64,000 nt of DNA from Oleomonas cavernae (lineage in GTDB: Bacteria > Pseudomonadota > Alphaproteobacteria > Zavarziniales > Zavarziniaceae): the NCBI RefSeq assembly GCF_003590945.1, contig NZ_QYUK01000008.1, positions 620,001-684,000 on the forward strand. The letters run 5' to 3'. Position 1 is the stretch's first letter, and every line of letters begins with the position of its first letter. The notes below the pieces were generated by a model, which worked only from the letters and a program-made list of their open reading frames with translations, ran no database searches and was not told the DNA's origin. A program made the translations under genes and the position numbers. Below are positions 17,667 through 26,899 of this stretch, piece by piece.

Positions 17667-18365
17667 TTGCCCGGTCAAACCCGCATCACCTTCCGCAATT
17701 TCACCGGCCTCGACCTCAGCAGCGGCCGGCGGATCACCAGGCCGCGCTACAAGTCGCCGGGCTTCGGCGAAGAAACCCTGCTGCGCGGGGCGATCTCGGC
17801 CCTGGGGGCGGTGTCGAACGTCGGCAAGCTCCTGGGCGGGGCCGCCGGCATGGCGACCAGCCCGCCCGGCAGCCTCAGCCTGTCGGGCATCATCCCCGGC
17901 GTGCGCATCCGGGTGCCCAACCCGGACTTCACCATCACCTATGGCCTGACCGCCAGCGCCGGCGCCTCGGTCGCCGTGGGCGTGGGCGGCGGCGTCTATT
18001 TCTGGCGCAAGGCCAGCGGCGGCGAAATCGGCCTCTACGGCAGCGTGGCGGCCGGGCTGATCACCAATGCCGGCGTCGGCGCCGGCTATGCCCTGGGCTT
18101 CCTGTTCGACGCCGCGCCGACCGTGCTGGCCGGCGACTGCATCACCCTGTCGGTCGACGTCGGCATCGACATCATCACCGTCAGCGGCCAGTTGATCTTG
18201 AACGCGCCGCCCGTCTCGCTGGGCTGGCCGCCCAGCATCACCGGGGTCTGGAACCCCGAGATCGTCGGCATCGGCTTTGCCCTCACCGCGGGGATCAGCG
18301 CCCTGCCGGCCAATATCTCGGTCATGCCCAGCCGCACCTGGACCCACCCGGTCGCGACCTTCTAG
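17667..18365 (+). CDS. Unknown Gly/Ala-rich beta-type protein
   Basis: A 232-residue protein not matched to any family. A basic N-terminus (residues 1-45) is followed by a glycine- and alanine-rich region of alternating hydrophobic segments (SAGASVAVGVGGGVYF, GSVAAGLITNAGVGAGYALG) that could be amphipathic beta strands or glycine-zipper helices. A Pro/Trp-rich C-terminus follows (PPVSLGWPPSITGVWNP). The only start is TTG at 17667, but it has a good GGGAGA site six bases upstream. There is no classical signal peptide. Codon usage matches the neighbours. Confidence 0.62.
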   Translation: MPGQTRITFRNFTGLDLSSGRRITRPRYKSPGFGEETLLRGAISALGAVSNVGKLLGGAAGMATSPPGSLSLSGIIPGVRIRVPNPDFTITYGLTASAGASVAVGVGGGVYFWRKASGGEIGLYGSVAAGLITNAGVGAGYALGFLFDAAPTVLAGDCITLSVDVGIDIITVSGQLILNAPPVSLGWPPSITGVWNPEIVGIGFALTAGISALPANISVMPSRTWTHPVATF

Positions 18366-18430
18366 GTCGCTCGACAAAGACCGTTTCCCGCACTTACAAT
18401 GCAGGAAACGAGGAGGAGACGGGCGCGCCC

Positions 18431-19363
18431 ATGGAAATGCTCGAACTGCTGCAATTCGCCATTCCGGGCTTTGTCGTGGCGATCCTGGCGGAACTGGCCT
18501 GGATGAAGTGGCGCGGCGGCGTGGCCTATGACCTGCGCGACAGCACCGCCAGCCTGACCATGGGCCTGGGCAATCTGGTCGACGGCGCCCTGCTCGCCCT
18601 TGCCCTCTATGCCCTGTTCGGCTGGCTCTACGGCTTTCGCCTGGTCGACTGGGGCCCGGCCACCTGGTGGACCCTGCCGCTGGCCATCGTGATCCAGGAT
18701 TTCTGTTTCTACTGGAGCCACCGGCTCAGCCATGAATGGCGCCTGTGGTGGGCGGCCCATGTCAATCACCACTCGTCGCAGCACTACAATCTCTCGACCG
18801 CCCTGCGCCAGCCCTGGACCGGCTTCTTCGCCCTCTCGTGGCTGCCCTACGCCCTGATGCCCCTCGTGGGCATCCCGGTCGAGGTGATCGCGACCGCCCA
18901 CGGCGTCTCGCTGGCCTACCAGTTCTGGATCCACACCGAGGCGATCGACAAGCTGCCGCGCTGGTTCGAGGCAGTGTTCAACACGCCCTCGCAGCACCGG
19001 GTTCACCACGCCACCAACCCGCGCTATCTCGACCGCAACTATGCCGGCACCCTGATGATCTGGGACCGCCTGTTCGGCACCTACCAGGCCGAGCTGGCGG
19101 AAGACCCGCCGCGCTACGGCATCATCAAGAACCTGGGCACCTTCAATCCGGTCAAGATCGCCTTCCACGAATGGGTGGGGATCTTCAAGGACCTGCGCAC
19201 CGCCCGCACCTGGCGCGGCCGCTTCATGGCCCTGTTCGGCCCGCCCGGCTGGCGCGAAGACGGCACCGGTTCCACCTCCGCCACCATCCGCGCCGCCTGG
19301 CAAGCCCGGCAGGTGGGCGGCGCGATCCGCGACAAGGGCGCGCTGCCCCAAGCGGCGGAATAG
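18431..19363 (+). CDS. Sterol desaturase / fatty acid hydroxylase family protein (paralogue 1)
   Basis: A 310-residue membrane di-iron enzyme. Four to five hydrophobic helices surround the histidine clusters: HRLSH near residue 97, HVNHHSS near residue 112, HTEA near residue 172 and HRVHHATN near residue 195. This is the fatty-acid-hydroxylase superfamily pattern also seen in alkylglycerol monooxygenase. Such enzymes hydroxylate or desaturate lipids with molecular oxygen. The substrate is unknown. A close paralogue lies at 22777. The start has GAGGAGGAGA upstream but with long spacing, and an ATG two codons later is an alternative. Confidence 0.86.
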   Translation: MEMLELLQFAIPGFVVAILAELAWMKWRGGVAYDLRDSTASLTMGLGNLVDGALLALALYALFGWLYGFRLVDWGPATWWTLPLAIVIQDFCFYWSHRLSHEWRLWWAAHVNHHSSQHYNLSTALRQPWTGFFALSWLPYALMPLVGIPVEVIATAHGVSLAYQFWIHTEAIDKLPRWFEAVFNTPSQHRVHHATNPRYLDRNYAGTLMIWDRLFGTYQAELAEDPPRYGIIKNLGTFNPVKIAFHEWVGIFKDLRTARTWRGRFMALFGPPGWREDGTGSTSATIRAAWQARQVGGAIRDKGALPQAAE

Positions 19364-19365
19364 GC

Positions 19366-19764
19366 TTACCGCGTCCGGTCCTTCTGATACTGGATCAATT
19401 GGGCGGCGGTCTGGCGTGTTTCCTCGTTCTCGATCCAGGCAAGATCGTCCGCAGTCAGCGACAAGCCCTCCAGGACTTCCGCCACCAGTGCCTTGATGTC
19501 CGAAGCGACAATGTCGGCGCCATCCAGATGGATGTCGGGGCCTTGTGCCCCCAGGTATTTGCGCGCGTGCTCAAGCTCGCGGATCAGCACGATACGATGC
19601 GAGGCCAGTTCGAAGAGGCCGCCACGCGCGGTGCCCAGCCCTTCTTCTTCCCATTCATCGAGGTCGAACCCTCTCAGGCGCTCGATCTTCTCGAGCCCGA
19701 TCTTCAAACCAGCAATGGGAAGCTCAAAGCCGCTGGGGAATCTGTAGTGGCGTATTTGCCGCAT
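19366..19764 (-). CDS. Hypothetical acidic protein
   Basis: A 132-residue acidic protein (FDLDEWEEEGLGTARGGLFE, DADDLAWIENEETRQ-like segments). It is predicted mostly helical, with no signal peptide or membrane helix. No family recognised. The reading frame stays open upstream through the family A repeat, but the ATG at 19764 is where protein-like composition begins. It follows another unrecognised gene on the same strand across the repeat. Its stop is three bases from the sterol desaturase stop, tail to tail. Confidence 0.6.
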   Translation of the reverse strand: MRQIRHYRFPSGFELPIAGLKIGLEKIERLRGFDLDEWEEEGLGTARGGLFELASHRIVLIRELEHARKYLGAQGPDIHLDGADIVASDIKALVAEVLEGLSLTADDLAWIENEETRQTAAQLIQYQKDRTR

Positions 19765-19844
19765 TTCATCGCCTGCCCGCACGGTTAGCCACCGGATGCT
19801 AGCACAAGCCCTTACTGTTGCAGAACAACACCGATACCCCACGC

Positions 19845-19923
19845 CGTCATCCCGGCGCAGGCCGGGATCCATCGTCGGGCAGCGCGAGATGTCGCAATGG
19901 ATCCCGGCCTTCGCCGGGATGAT
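19845..19923. repeat. Intergenic inverted repeat, family A (copy 2)
   Basis: Same arms as copy 1 (CGTCATCCCGGCGCAGGCCG ... CGGCCTTCGCCGGGATGATG) around a shorter 25-base centre. It lies between two hypothetical genes of one strand. Confidence 0.85.
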
Positions 19924-19931
19924 GATAGTGG

Positions 19932-20417
19932 TTACGCGTGGCTTTCGCTCAATCGCTGCACACTGGCTCCAGCGTACTGTTGCGCCAGTCGCTCGAGGAG
20001 ATCGGCGCGGTCCGCGTAGACTTCGATCCAGGTCGTATCGAAGGCGTGCAACTCCAACACCGACCCGCCTACCAACTTTTCGGATACACCATCAGCAGTT
20101 ACATCTCCCATCTCGGGCAGTGCCGAACCGTCCGGCATCGCGATCACGACGCCGCCGAGCAACTGGTTCACTGACCGGATCCTCTCGACCAGATCGGCGA
20201 TAGCCTCGACAACGTGAAACCGAGGCGTATGCCAGGGCTCCAAGGGTGGGCCGAAAACATCGATCGCCGCGGCATACCAAGTCCAGGCAGCGGCTTCGGG
20301 CAGGGTGAGGAGGACGTCCAGCACTGCCGCTATCTGGGTTCCGGTGCACGAGAACCCACTGCCATCTATCTGATCGCCGCCTAATTGCAGCAGGTACACA
20401 GGCAAGTCACCGGACAT
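19932..20417 (-). CDS. Hypothetical protein
   Basis: A 161-residue acidic protein, LPVYLLQLGGDQIDGSGFSC near the start, no recognised domain. The ATG at 20417 has GGGGGA five bases upstream. Another ATG at 20429 directly follows the MFS stop. It probably belongs to the MFS transcript. The next gene on the same strand (19366-19764) is also acidic and unrecognised. The pair could be accessory or immunity-like proteins, but nothing in the sequence proves it. Confidence 0.6.
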   Translation of the reverse strand: MSGDLPVYLLQLGGDQIDGSGFSCTGTQIAAVLDVLLTLPEAAAWTWYAAAIDVFGPPLEPWHTPRFHVVEAIADLVERIRSVNQLLGGVVIAMPDGSALPEMGDVTADGVSEKLVGGSVLELHAFDTTWIEVYADRADLLERLAQQYAGASVQRLSESHA

Positions 20418-20429
20418 CGAATCCCCCAT

Positions 20430-21829
20430 TTACTCCCGGCTCAACCGCCAGGCCGCGGCGACGCCGATGGCGGCGATGGGCAGCATCAGGATGAACAGCC
20501 AGGTGCCGATGACCTGCGCCACCGCGGCCGTGGGGGCATCGCCCATGCCCAAACTGTTGGCGATGATGCCGGCCGCCGCCGCCCCCACGGCATAGCCCAT
20601 GAGCTGGGTGGTGGGGATCACGGCGGAGGCGAGCGGGCGCTCGGCCTCGCTCACCGCCTGCACCACCCGCCGGGCGATGAAGGCCCAGGACAGGCCGAAG
20701 CCCAGGCCCTGCATCACCGCGAAGATCACGATCAGCGCCATCGGGCCCGCCGGCACGGTGAAGGCGAGGCCGGCCACGCCCGTGGCAATGACCAGGGCAC
20801 CGCCCACGATCAGCCAGGGTTCGTGGCGCGGGCCAGCGCCGGCGACAGCCAGGGCCGCCACGGTCCAGGCGACCGACTCGGTGGCCATGATGTAACCCAC
20901 GGCGAGCGGCCCCACCCCGTGCAGCAATTCCATGATCAGCGGCGCATAGACCGTGAAGGGCATGGTGGCGATCGACAGGGTCAGCACCATCAGCAAGCCC
21001 GCGGCCACCGGCCCGCGCGCGAAGGCGGCGCTGGGCAGGATCGGCTGTGCTGCCCGAGTGTCGAGGCGGATCGCCAGGGCGATCACGCCCAGGCCCCCAG
21101 GCCCAGGGGCAGCGCCTGGGCCGCATCCTCGACCACGCCGGCGGCGGCAACGCCCAGCACGCCGAGCGAGACCAGCGCCAGCCGGCCCCAGGGAACCCGG
21201 GTGGTGGCCTCGTCGGCGCCGGCGCCATCGGCCTTGGGGAGGTACAGCGCGAAGGCGGCCGCCAGCACGGCCGCCTGTGCGGCAAAGGCCCAGAAGGCGC
21301 CGCGCCACAGGTCGGCCTGGGCGAACAGCCCGCCGATCAGCGGCCCGACCAGGGCGGAGGCGCCCCAGATCGCAGCCAGGCAGGCCAACAGCCGCGGCCA
21401 CAGTTCCGCCGGAAACAGGCGCGACATGGCGACATGGGCCAGCGCCACCAGGGCGCCGCCGCCCGCCCCCTGGAGGGTCCGGCCGACCAGCATCACGGCC
21501 ATGTCGGGGGCCAGCGCGCTCATGGCGCAGCCAGCGCCATAGACCGCCACGCCGATCAGGATCGATTGCTTCAGCCCCAGGCGCAGGGCGAAGACCCCGG
21601 CCCCCGCCCCGGCCACGATCGAGGCCAGAACATAGAGCGCGGTCGCCCAGGCGATATAGGCGACGCCGCCGACCTCGGCGACCACTGCCGGCATCACGGT
21701 GGCGGTCAGCAGCGAGTCGGCCGCGTGCAGCCAGATGCCGATGCCCAGCAGCACGAATTGCGGAAAATGCCGCGCCGCCCTGACCTGGGCCCAGCTTGCC
21801 GGTTCTGCCTGTTCGACCACGCTCGTCAT
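20430..21829 (-). CDS. MFS transporter, frameshifted
   Basis: A 466-residue major facilitator with about fourteen hydrophobic helices. N-terminal helix 1 reads FVLLGIGIWLHAADSLLTAT, and the family loop after helix 4 is GRTLQGAGGGALVALAHVAM, the DHA2-like drug-pump pattern. The frame breaks in a run of five C on the + strand at 21094-21098. Adding one base joins QALPLGLG to LGVIALAIRLDTRAAQP and restores the second half. A divergent HTH regulator with a cysteine cluster starts 102 bases away and probably controls it. The ATG at 21829 is chosen as the first methionine of the protein-like sequence. Confidence 0.82.
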
Positions 21830-21931
21830 CGCGACACCAGTTTTCCAAGATTTTTCTTGCAAAACCCTTTTACGATCGCGCCCCTAATTTTGCAATCCAA
21901 TACTTGCTTAATTCGCTCTATACTCTGCCCC

Positions 21932-22561
21932 ATGCGCACCGCCGCCGACGACATTCTTTTTCACCTGAAGACCCACGGCCCCACCACGACCGAGGGCCTG
22001 GCGGCCAAGCTGGGCATCAGCCGGGAGGGCGCCCGCCAGCACCTGGAAAAACTCGCCGCCGACAACCTGATTACCCACCGTGACGAGCGGGCGGGCATCG
22101 GCCGGCCCCGCCGCTCGTGGTCGCTGACCCAGGCCGGCCACAGCCGCTTCCCCGACACCCACGCCCAGTTCAGTGTCGAACTGATTGCCACCATCCGCGA
22201 GGAATTCGGCGAAGCCGGCCTCGACCGCCTGATCGCCAGGCGCGAGGCCGCGACCCGCAACGCCTATGCCAGTGCCCTGGCCCGGGTCATGGACTGGCGC
22301 GAGCGGGTCGAGGCGCTGGCCGCCCAGCGCACGCGCGAGGGCTATATGGCCGCGGTCGAAGCGGGCGAAGACGGCAGCCTGATCCTGATCGAGAATCATT
22401 GCCCGGTCTGCGCCGCTGCCCGCACCTGCCAAGGCCTGTGCCGGTCGGAGCTCGCCGTCTTCGAGGACGTCCTGGGGCCGGACTGCACCGTTGAGCGGGT
22501 CGAGCACCTGTTGTCCGGCGCCCGGCGCTGTGCCTACAAGATCACGCGCCGCAGCCATTGA
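21932..22561 (+). CDS. HTH regulator with C-terminal cysteine cluster (SufR/DeoR-like)
   Basis: A 209-residue regulator. The winged helix at residues 1-65 has DILFHLKTHGPTTTEGLAAK and GISREGARQHLEKL. The C-terminal domain holds HCPVCAAARTCQGLCRSE, four cysteines in a compact cluster like the iron-sulfur site of SufR-type repressors. An Fe-S cofactor is plausible but not proven. The gene is divergent from the MFS transporter and separated by an AT-rich 102 bases, so local control of the pump is the simplest idea. Confidence 0.82.
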   Translation: MRTAADDILFHLKTHGPTTTEGLAAKLGISREGARQHLEKLAADNLITHRDERAGIGRPRRSWSLTQAGHSRFPDTHAQFSVELIATIREEFGEAGLDRLIARREAATRNAYASALARVMDWRERVEALAAQRTREGYMAAVEAGEDGSLILIENHCPVCAAARTCQGLCRSELAVFEDVLGPDCTVERVEHLLSGARRCAYKITRRSH

Positions 22562-22574
22562 CCCCGCCCTAGAT

Positions 22575-22681
22575 CGTCATGCCCGGCCCTGTGCCGGGCA
22601 TCCACGTCGGGACGAGCCACATTCGTTGACGGAAGAGGCAGCTTGCCGACGTGGATGGCCGGGACAAGCCCGGCCATGACG
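22575..22681. repeat. Intergenic inverted repeat, family C (copy 1)
   Basis: Arms CGTCATGCCCGGCCCTGTGC and GGACAAGCCCGGCCATGACG with nested inner arms CATCCACGTCGG / CCGACGTGGATG. The inner segment (GGAAGAGGCAGCTTGCCG) is inverted in the copy at 52448. Confidence 0.85.
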
Positions 22682-22776
22682 ACAAGAAATGCGCTCTGTC
22701 ATGCAAGATCGAGAAGATGACACTTTGTCGGGTTTCTCGTAAATTCTCCGTCATAAACGGAGGAAACTGAGAGATC

Positions 22777-23688
22777 ATGGCGCTGCCCAACCCGGTCGAA
22801 TTCGCCATTCCCCTGTTCGGCGTGGCGATCGCCGCCGAACTGTGGTGGATGCGCGCCAAGGGCGGCATTGCCTACGAGCCGCGCGATGCTGCCGCCTCGC
22901 TGATCATGGGCCTGGGCAATTTCACCTTCGGCCTGCTCACGGTGGGCTTCGTCTACCTCACCTTCGAATGGGTGCGCCAGTTCGCCCTGTTCGACATCGG
23001 TTTCCAATGGTGGGCCTTCGCCCTGATCTTCTTCGCCGAAGACTTTTGCTACTACTGGTTCCACCGCCTGAGCCACGAGCACCGGGTCTGGTGGGCGGCC
23101 CATGTCAACCACCACTCGTCCCAGCACTACAATCTCTCGACCGCGCTGCGCCAGAACTGGACCGGCACCATCGCGTTCACCTGGATCTGCTGGCTGCCGC
23201 TGTCGCTGGCCGGCTTTCCCACCGAACTGATCTTCTTCCAGATGGGGGTGAGCCTCGTCTATCAGTTCTGGATCCACACCGAGGCGATCGGGCGCATGCC
23301 GGCCTGGTTCGAGTATGTTTTCAACACGCCCTCGCACCACCGGGTCCACCACGCGACCAACCCCAAATACCTCGATGCCAACTATGCCGGCATCCTGATC
23401 ATCTGGGACCGGATGCTGGGCACCCTGGTGCCCGAAGACGCCGCCGAACCCTGCCGCTACGGGATCGTGAAGAACCTGGGCAGCTTCAACCCGCTGAAAA
23501 TCGCCCTGCACGAATGGGCGGCGATCTTCAAGGACGTCGCCCGCGCCCGCACGGCCAGGGCCAGGTTCATGGCCTTCCTCGCCCCGCCCGGCTGGCGCGA
23601 GGATGGCAGGGGTTCGACCTCCGCCGACATCCGCCGGATGTGGCAGGAGAAGCAGGACAAGCCCGACCTGCCGATCGCCGCCGAGTAG
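22777..23688 (+). CDS. Sterol desaturase / fatty acid hydroxylase family protein (paralogue 2)
   Basis: A 303-residue paralogue of the gene at 18431, with the same helix pattern and histidine clusters: HRLSH, HVNHHSSQHYNLSTALRQNW, HTEA and HRVHHATNPKYLD. Both also share the C-terminal segment APPGWREDG...STS. The ATG has a strong GGAGGAAACTGAGAG site. The two paralogues bracket the MFS/regulator block on the same strand, pointing to an old duplication. The lipid substrate is unknown. Confidence 0.88.
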   Translation: MALPNPVEFAIPLFGVAIAAELWWMRAKGGIAYEPRDAAASLIMGLGNFTFGLLTVGFVYLTFEWVRQFALFDIGFQWWAFALIFFAEDFCYYWFHRLSHEHRVWWAAHVNHHSSQHYNLSTALRQNWTGTIAFTWICWLPLSLAGFPTELIFFQMGVSLVYQFWIHTEAIGRMPAWFEYVFNTPSHHRVHHATNPKYLDANYAGILIIWDRMLGTLVPEDAAEPCRYGIVKNLGSFNPLKIALHEWAAIFKDVARARTARARFMAFLAPPGWREDGRGSTSADIRRMWQEKQDKPDLPIAAE

Positions 23689-23801
23689 CGCATCCGCGAG
23701 AGGCGCGGATGGCAGCTATGTCCGCCACGCCCCTTTGCGTTTGTGACAGCGGCCGCCATGATGGCCTTACTTTTCGTGTGATTTCGGATCGGCCAACCCA
23801 A

Positions 23802-25187
23802 ATGCTTCAGGGCAACTCCCTCGCCGCGCGCGATGTGGCGAGCTTCATCCATCCCTATACCAATCTGGCGACGCACCTGGACAAGGGGCCGCTGGTGATC
23901 GAGCGCGGCCAGGGCGTGTTCGTCTATGACGACACCGGCCGCGACTATCTCGAAGGGATGGCCGGCCTGTGGTGCGCCAGCCTGGGCTTCTCCGAGCCGG
24001 AACTGGTCGAAGCGGCGATCCGCCAAATGCGCGCCCTGCCCTTTTACCACACCTTCACCGGCAAGGGTCACGAGCCCTCGATCCTGCTGGCGGAGAAGCT
24101 GAAGGCCATGATGCCCTTCCCGGCCTCGAAGGTGTTCTTTGCCAATTCAGGTTCCGAAGCCAACGACACCCAGGTGAAGCTGGCGTGGTACGTGATGAAT
24201 GCCAGGGGCGAGCCTCGTCGCAAGAAGATCATCTCGCGCAACAAGGCCTATCACGGCGTCACCGTGGCTGCCGCCTCGCTCACCGGCCTGCCCAACAATC
24301 ACCGCGATTTCGACCTGCCGATCGCCAATATCCTGCACACCGATTGCCCGCATCACTACCGCTTTGCGGAAGCGGGCGAGACCGAGGAGGCCTTCGCCAG
24401 CCGCCTGGCCGACAGCCTGGAAGCGATGATCCTGCGCGAAGGGCCCGAGACCATCGCCGCCTTCATCGCCGAGCCGGTGATGGGTGCCGGCGGTGTCCTC
24501 ACCCCGCCCGCGACCTATTTCGAGAAGGTCCAGAAGGTGCTGTCGAAATACGGCATCCTGCTGATCGACGACGAAGTCATCTGCGGCTTCGGGCGTACCG
24601 CCAACATGTTCGCCGCCGAAACCTATGGCATTACGCCCAATTCGATGTCGGTGGCCAAGGCCCTGTCGTCGGCCTATATGCCGATCTCGGCCGTGGTGGT
24701 CGACCAGCAGATGTTCGACGGCATGGTCGAGGAATCGCGCAAGATCGGCACCTTCGGCCACGGCTATACCTATTCCGGCCACCCGGTCGCCGCCGCCGTC
24801 GCCCTGCGCACCCTGGAACTTTATGAGGAGCGCAACATCCTGGGCCATGTCCGCGATGTGACGCCGCATTTCCAAAAGCGCCTGCGTGGCTTCGCCGATC
24901 ACCCGCTGGTGGGCGAAGTGCGCGGCGTCGGCCTGCTCGGCGCCATCGAACTGGTCGCCGACAAGAAGTCCAAGCGCAGCTTCGCGCCCGACAAGGGTGT
25001 GGGCACCGCCGCCGTCGCCCGGGCGCTGGATCACGGCCTGATCGTGCGCGGCATCGCCGATTCGATCGCCTTCTGCCCGCCGCTGATCATCACGCAAGCC
25101 GAGATCGACCTGATGTTCGACCGCTTCGCCATGGCGCTGAGCGACATCGAAGCCTGGGTCGCCAAGGGCAACCTGCGCGCGGCGTAA
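23802..25187 (+). CDS. Class III pyridoxal-phosphate aminotransferase (omega-aminotransferase type)
   Basis: A 461-residue fold-type I transaminase. The phosphate loop is FFANSGSEANDTQVKLAW near residue 110, the PLP-pyridine Asp is in LLIDDEVICGFGRT, and the Schiff-base lysine is in SVAKALSSAYMPISA near residue 287. The N-terminus (SFIHPYTNLATHLDKGPLVI) is typical of omega-amino-acid or putrescine:pyruvate-type enzymes. The ATG at 23802 is chosen as the conserved family start. In-frame ATGs at 23709 and 23718 would add about 30 poorly conserved residues. The amino donor cannot be named from sequence. Confidence 0.88.
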   Translation: MLQGNSLAARDVASFIHPYTNLATHLDKGPLVIERGQGVFVYDDTGRDYLEGMAGLWCASLGFSEPELVEAAIRQMRALPFYHTFTGKGHEPSILLAEKLKAMMPFPASKVFFANSGSEANDTQVKLAWYVMNARGEPRRKKIISRNKAYHGVTVAAASLTGLPNNHRDFDLPIANILHTDCPHHYRFAEAGETEEAFASRLADSLEAMILREGPETIAAFIAEPVMGAGGVLTPPATYFEKVQKVLSKYGILLIDDEVICGFGRTANMFAAETYGITPNSMSVAKALSSAYMPISAVVVDQQMFDGMVEESRKIGTFGHGYTYSGHPVAAAVALRTLELYEERNILGHVRDVTPHFQKRLRGFADHPLVGEVRGVGLLGAIELVADKKSKRSFAPDKGVGTAAVARALDHGLIVRGIADSIAFCPPLIITQAEIDLMFDRFAMALSDIEAWVAKGNLRAA

Positions 25188-25204
25188 CGGGCCGGCACCG
25201 GCAT

Positions 25205-25320
25205 GGTGCGTCCTTCGAGACGCCACGTGCCGTGGCTCCTCAGGATGAGGAGAATCTTTGTGGCAAAAAAGACTCTCCTCATCCTGAGGAGGCCCGCAGG
25301 GCCGTCTCGAAGGACGCACC
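25205..25320. repeat. Intergenic inverted repeat, family B (copy 1)
   Basis: The outer arms GGTGCGTCCTTCGAGACG and CGTCTCGAAGGACGCACC are perfect inverted copies. Inner arms CTCCTCAGGATGAGGAGA and TCTCCTCATCCTGAGGAG form a second stem around TTTGTGGCAAAAAAGA. Shared with 39557 and, in decayed form, 12665. Confidence 0.9.
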
Positions 25321-25341
25321 ACGGCGATGCAATCCTGTCCG

Positions 25342-25949
25342 TTACCTGCCGTAACGGCTGAGGAACATGGCGATCGCCTCCTCGATCACCTCCTCGGCCG
25401 GCGGCAGGGCGGCCGCTGCGGGGCCGATGGCCATGACATGGGCCAGATCATGAACTCCTGGATCAGGCCCAGAAACTGGTGCGCCGCCAGGACCGGCTTG
25501 GGGCAATCGATCGAGCCGGCCGCGTGCATCTGGCGCAGGCAATCGACGAAGGCATCGACCGCGGGGGCCTTGCCCAGGGCGTAGAAATCCTCGGCGATCC
25601 AGGGCAGGCGGCGGGATTCGGCGACCACCAGCCGGGTGAAGGCGACCTGATCGGCATGGACGACGAAGGAGCGCACCTTCTCGGCGATCCGCCGTAGGAT
25701 GACCGCCGGCGTGTCGGTGCGGGGATCGATGCCCGGCCCGGGCAGGAAGGCCCCCTCCTTCAGCAAGGTCCAATGCCGTTCCACCACGGCGCGGAACAAC
25801 GCCTCCTTGCCGCCGAAACGATTATAGACCGTCTGCCGCGAGACCCCCGCCCGCGCGGCCACGCTGTCCAGGTTGACCCCGTCGAAACCGGCCTCGAGAA
25901 ACAGCGTCCGGGCGGCAACCAGGATTGCGTCGACCTTGGACGATGCCAT
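25342..25949 (-). CDS. TetR-family regulator, frameshifted near its end
   Basis: A 202-residue TetR regulator. The HTH covers residues 8-55, with DGVNLDSVAARAGVSRQTVY and NRFGGKEALFRAVVE. The ligand domain follows. The frame breaks at GGG 25440-25442 on the + strand. One added base continues FLGLIQEFMIWP into HVMAIGPAAAALPPAEEVIE and the end MFLSRYGR. It is divergent from the MBL/DUF2817 operon with an operator-like inverted repeat between, so it probably represses that operon and itself. Confidence 0.82.
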
Positions 25950-25971
25950 CAGATTCTCCTTGCACCCTGAA

Positions 25972-25998
25972 TTTTGGACTGTACTGTAAAGTCAAAAT
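25972..25998. promoter_or_regulatory. TetR operator-like inverted repeat
   Basis: TTTTGGACT and AGTCAAAAT face each other across GTACTGTAA in the 78-base gap between the divergent tetR and MBL genes. This is the size and position expected for a TetR dimer site. Confidence 0.55.
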
Positions 25999-26027
25999 AG
26001 CACGAGATCACGGGAAAGGAAACCTCC

Positions 26028-26899
26028 ATGGCCCACTTGAGCTGGCGTGTCGGCGACGTGACCATCACCAAGATCGTCGAATTCGAGGGGCTTTCCCGGG
26101 CGGCGGCCCCGGCTCGGCCGTGCCGGAGGGGACACCCGACGCGATCAAACAGATCCCCTGGCTGATCCCCCACTTCGCCACGGAAGACGGCTTCATCCGC
26201 ATGAGCGTCCACGCCCTGCTGGTGGAGACGCCGACGATGCGCATCGTGGTCGATACCTGCATCGGCAACGACAAGGTGCGCACCTCGCCCCTGTTCAACA
26301 TGATCAAGACCAACTTCCTGGCCGACCTGGCCGCGGCGGGCTGGTCGCGCGACAGCGTGGACGGCGTGCTGTGCACCCATCTGCATGTCGACCATGTCGG
26401 CTGGAACACCATGCTGGAAGACGGCGCCTGGCAGCCGACCTTCCCCAAGGCCCGCTACTATTTTGCCAAGCGCGAATTCGATCATTGGTCGACCGAGGCG
26501 ACCCGCCCCGAAACCAAGGTGATCTTCGATGATTCCGTGCAGCCGATCATGGACGCCGGCCTCGCCACCCTGGTCGAGATGGACGCGGTGATCGCGCCCG
26601 AGATCCGCCTGATCCCCACGCCCGGCCACACCCCGGGCCATGTCAGCGTGGTGATCGAATCCAGGGGCGAACGGGCGGTGATCACGGGTGACATCATGCA
26701 TCACCCCTGCCAGGTCGCCCATCCCCACTGGTCGTCCGATTTCGACAGCGACAAGGATACCTCGCGCATCACGCGCAAGGCTTTCCTGTGCGACTATGCC
26801 GACAACGGCACCCTGGTCATCGGCACCCACTTCGCCGGCCCCACCGCCGGCCGCGTGGTCCGCGACGGCGACGCCTATCGGCTCGAGGTCCAAGCATGA
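26028..26899 (+). CDS. MBL-fold metallo-hydrolase, frameshifted near its start
   Basis: A 290-residue metallo-beta-lactamase-fold hydrolase. The metal motif is CTHLHVDHVGWNT (HxHxDH), followed by a His in TPGHTPGHVSVV and a bridging Asp in AVITGDIMHHP. The first 20 residues (MAHLSWRVGDVTITKIVEFE) are one frame away from the rest. Adding one G at 26087-26090 joins them to GAFPGGGPGSAVPEGTPDA. Relatives include quorum-quenching lactonases and alkyl-sulfatase-like enzymes; the substrate is unknown. The start has a GGGAAAGGAAACC site. It overlaps the DUF2817 gene by ATGA. Confidence 0.84.

Noticed and set aside
23691-23711. CATCCGCG / CGCGGATG hairpin after the second sterol-desaturase-like gene as a terminator
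   Set aside because: Short stem with no T tract; it could form by chance in this base composition.
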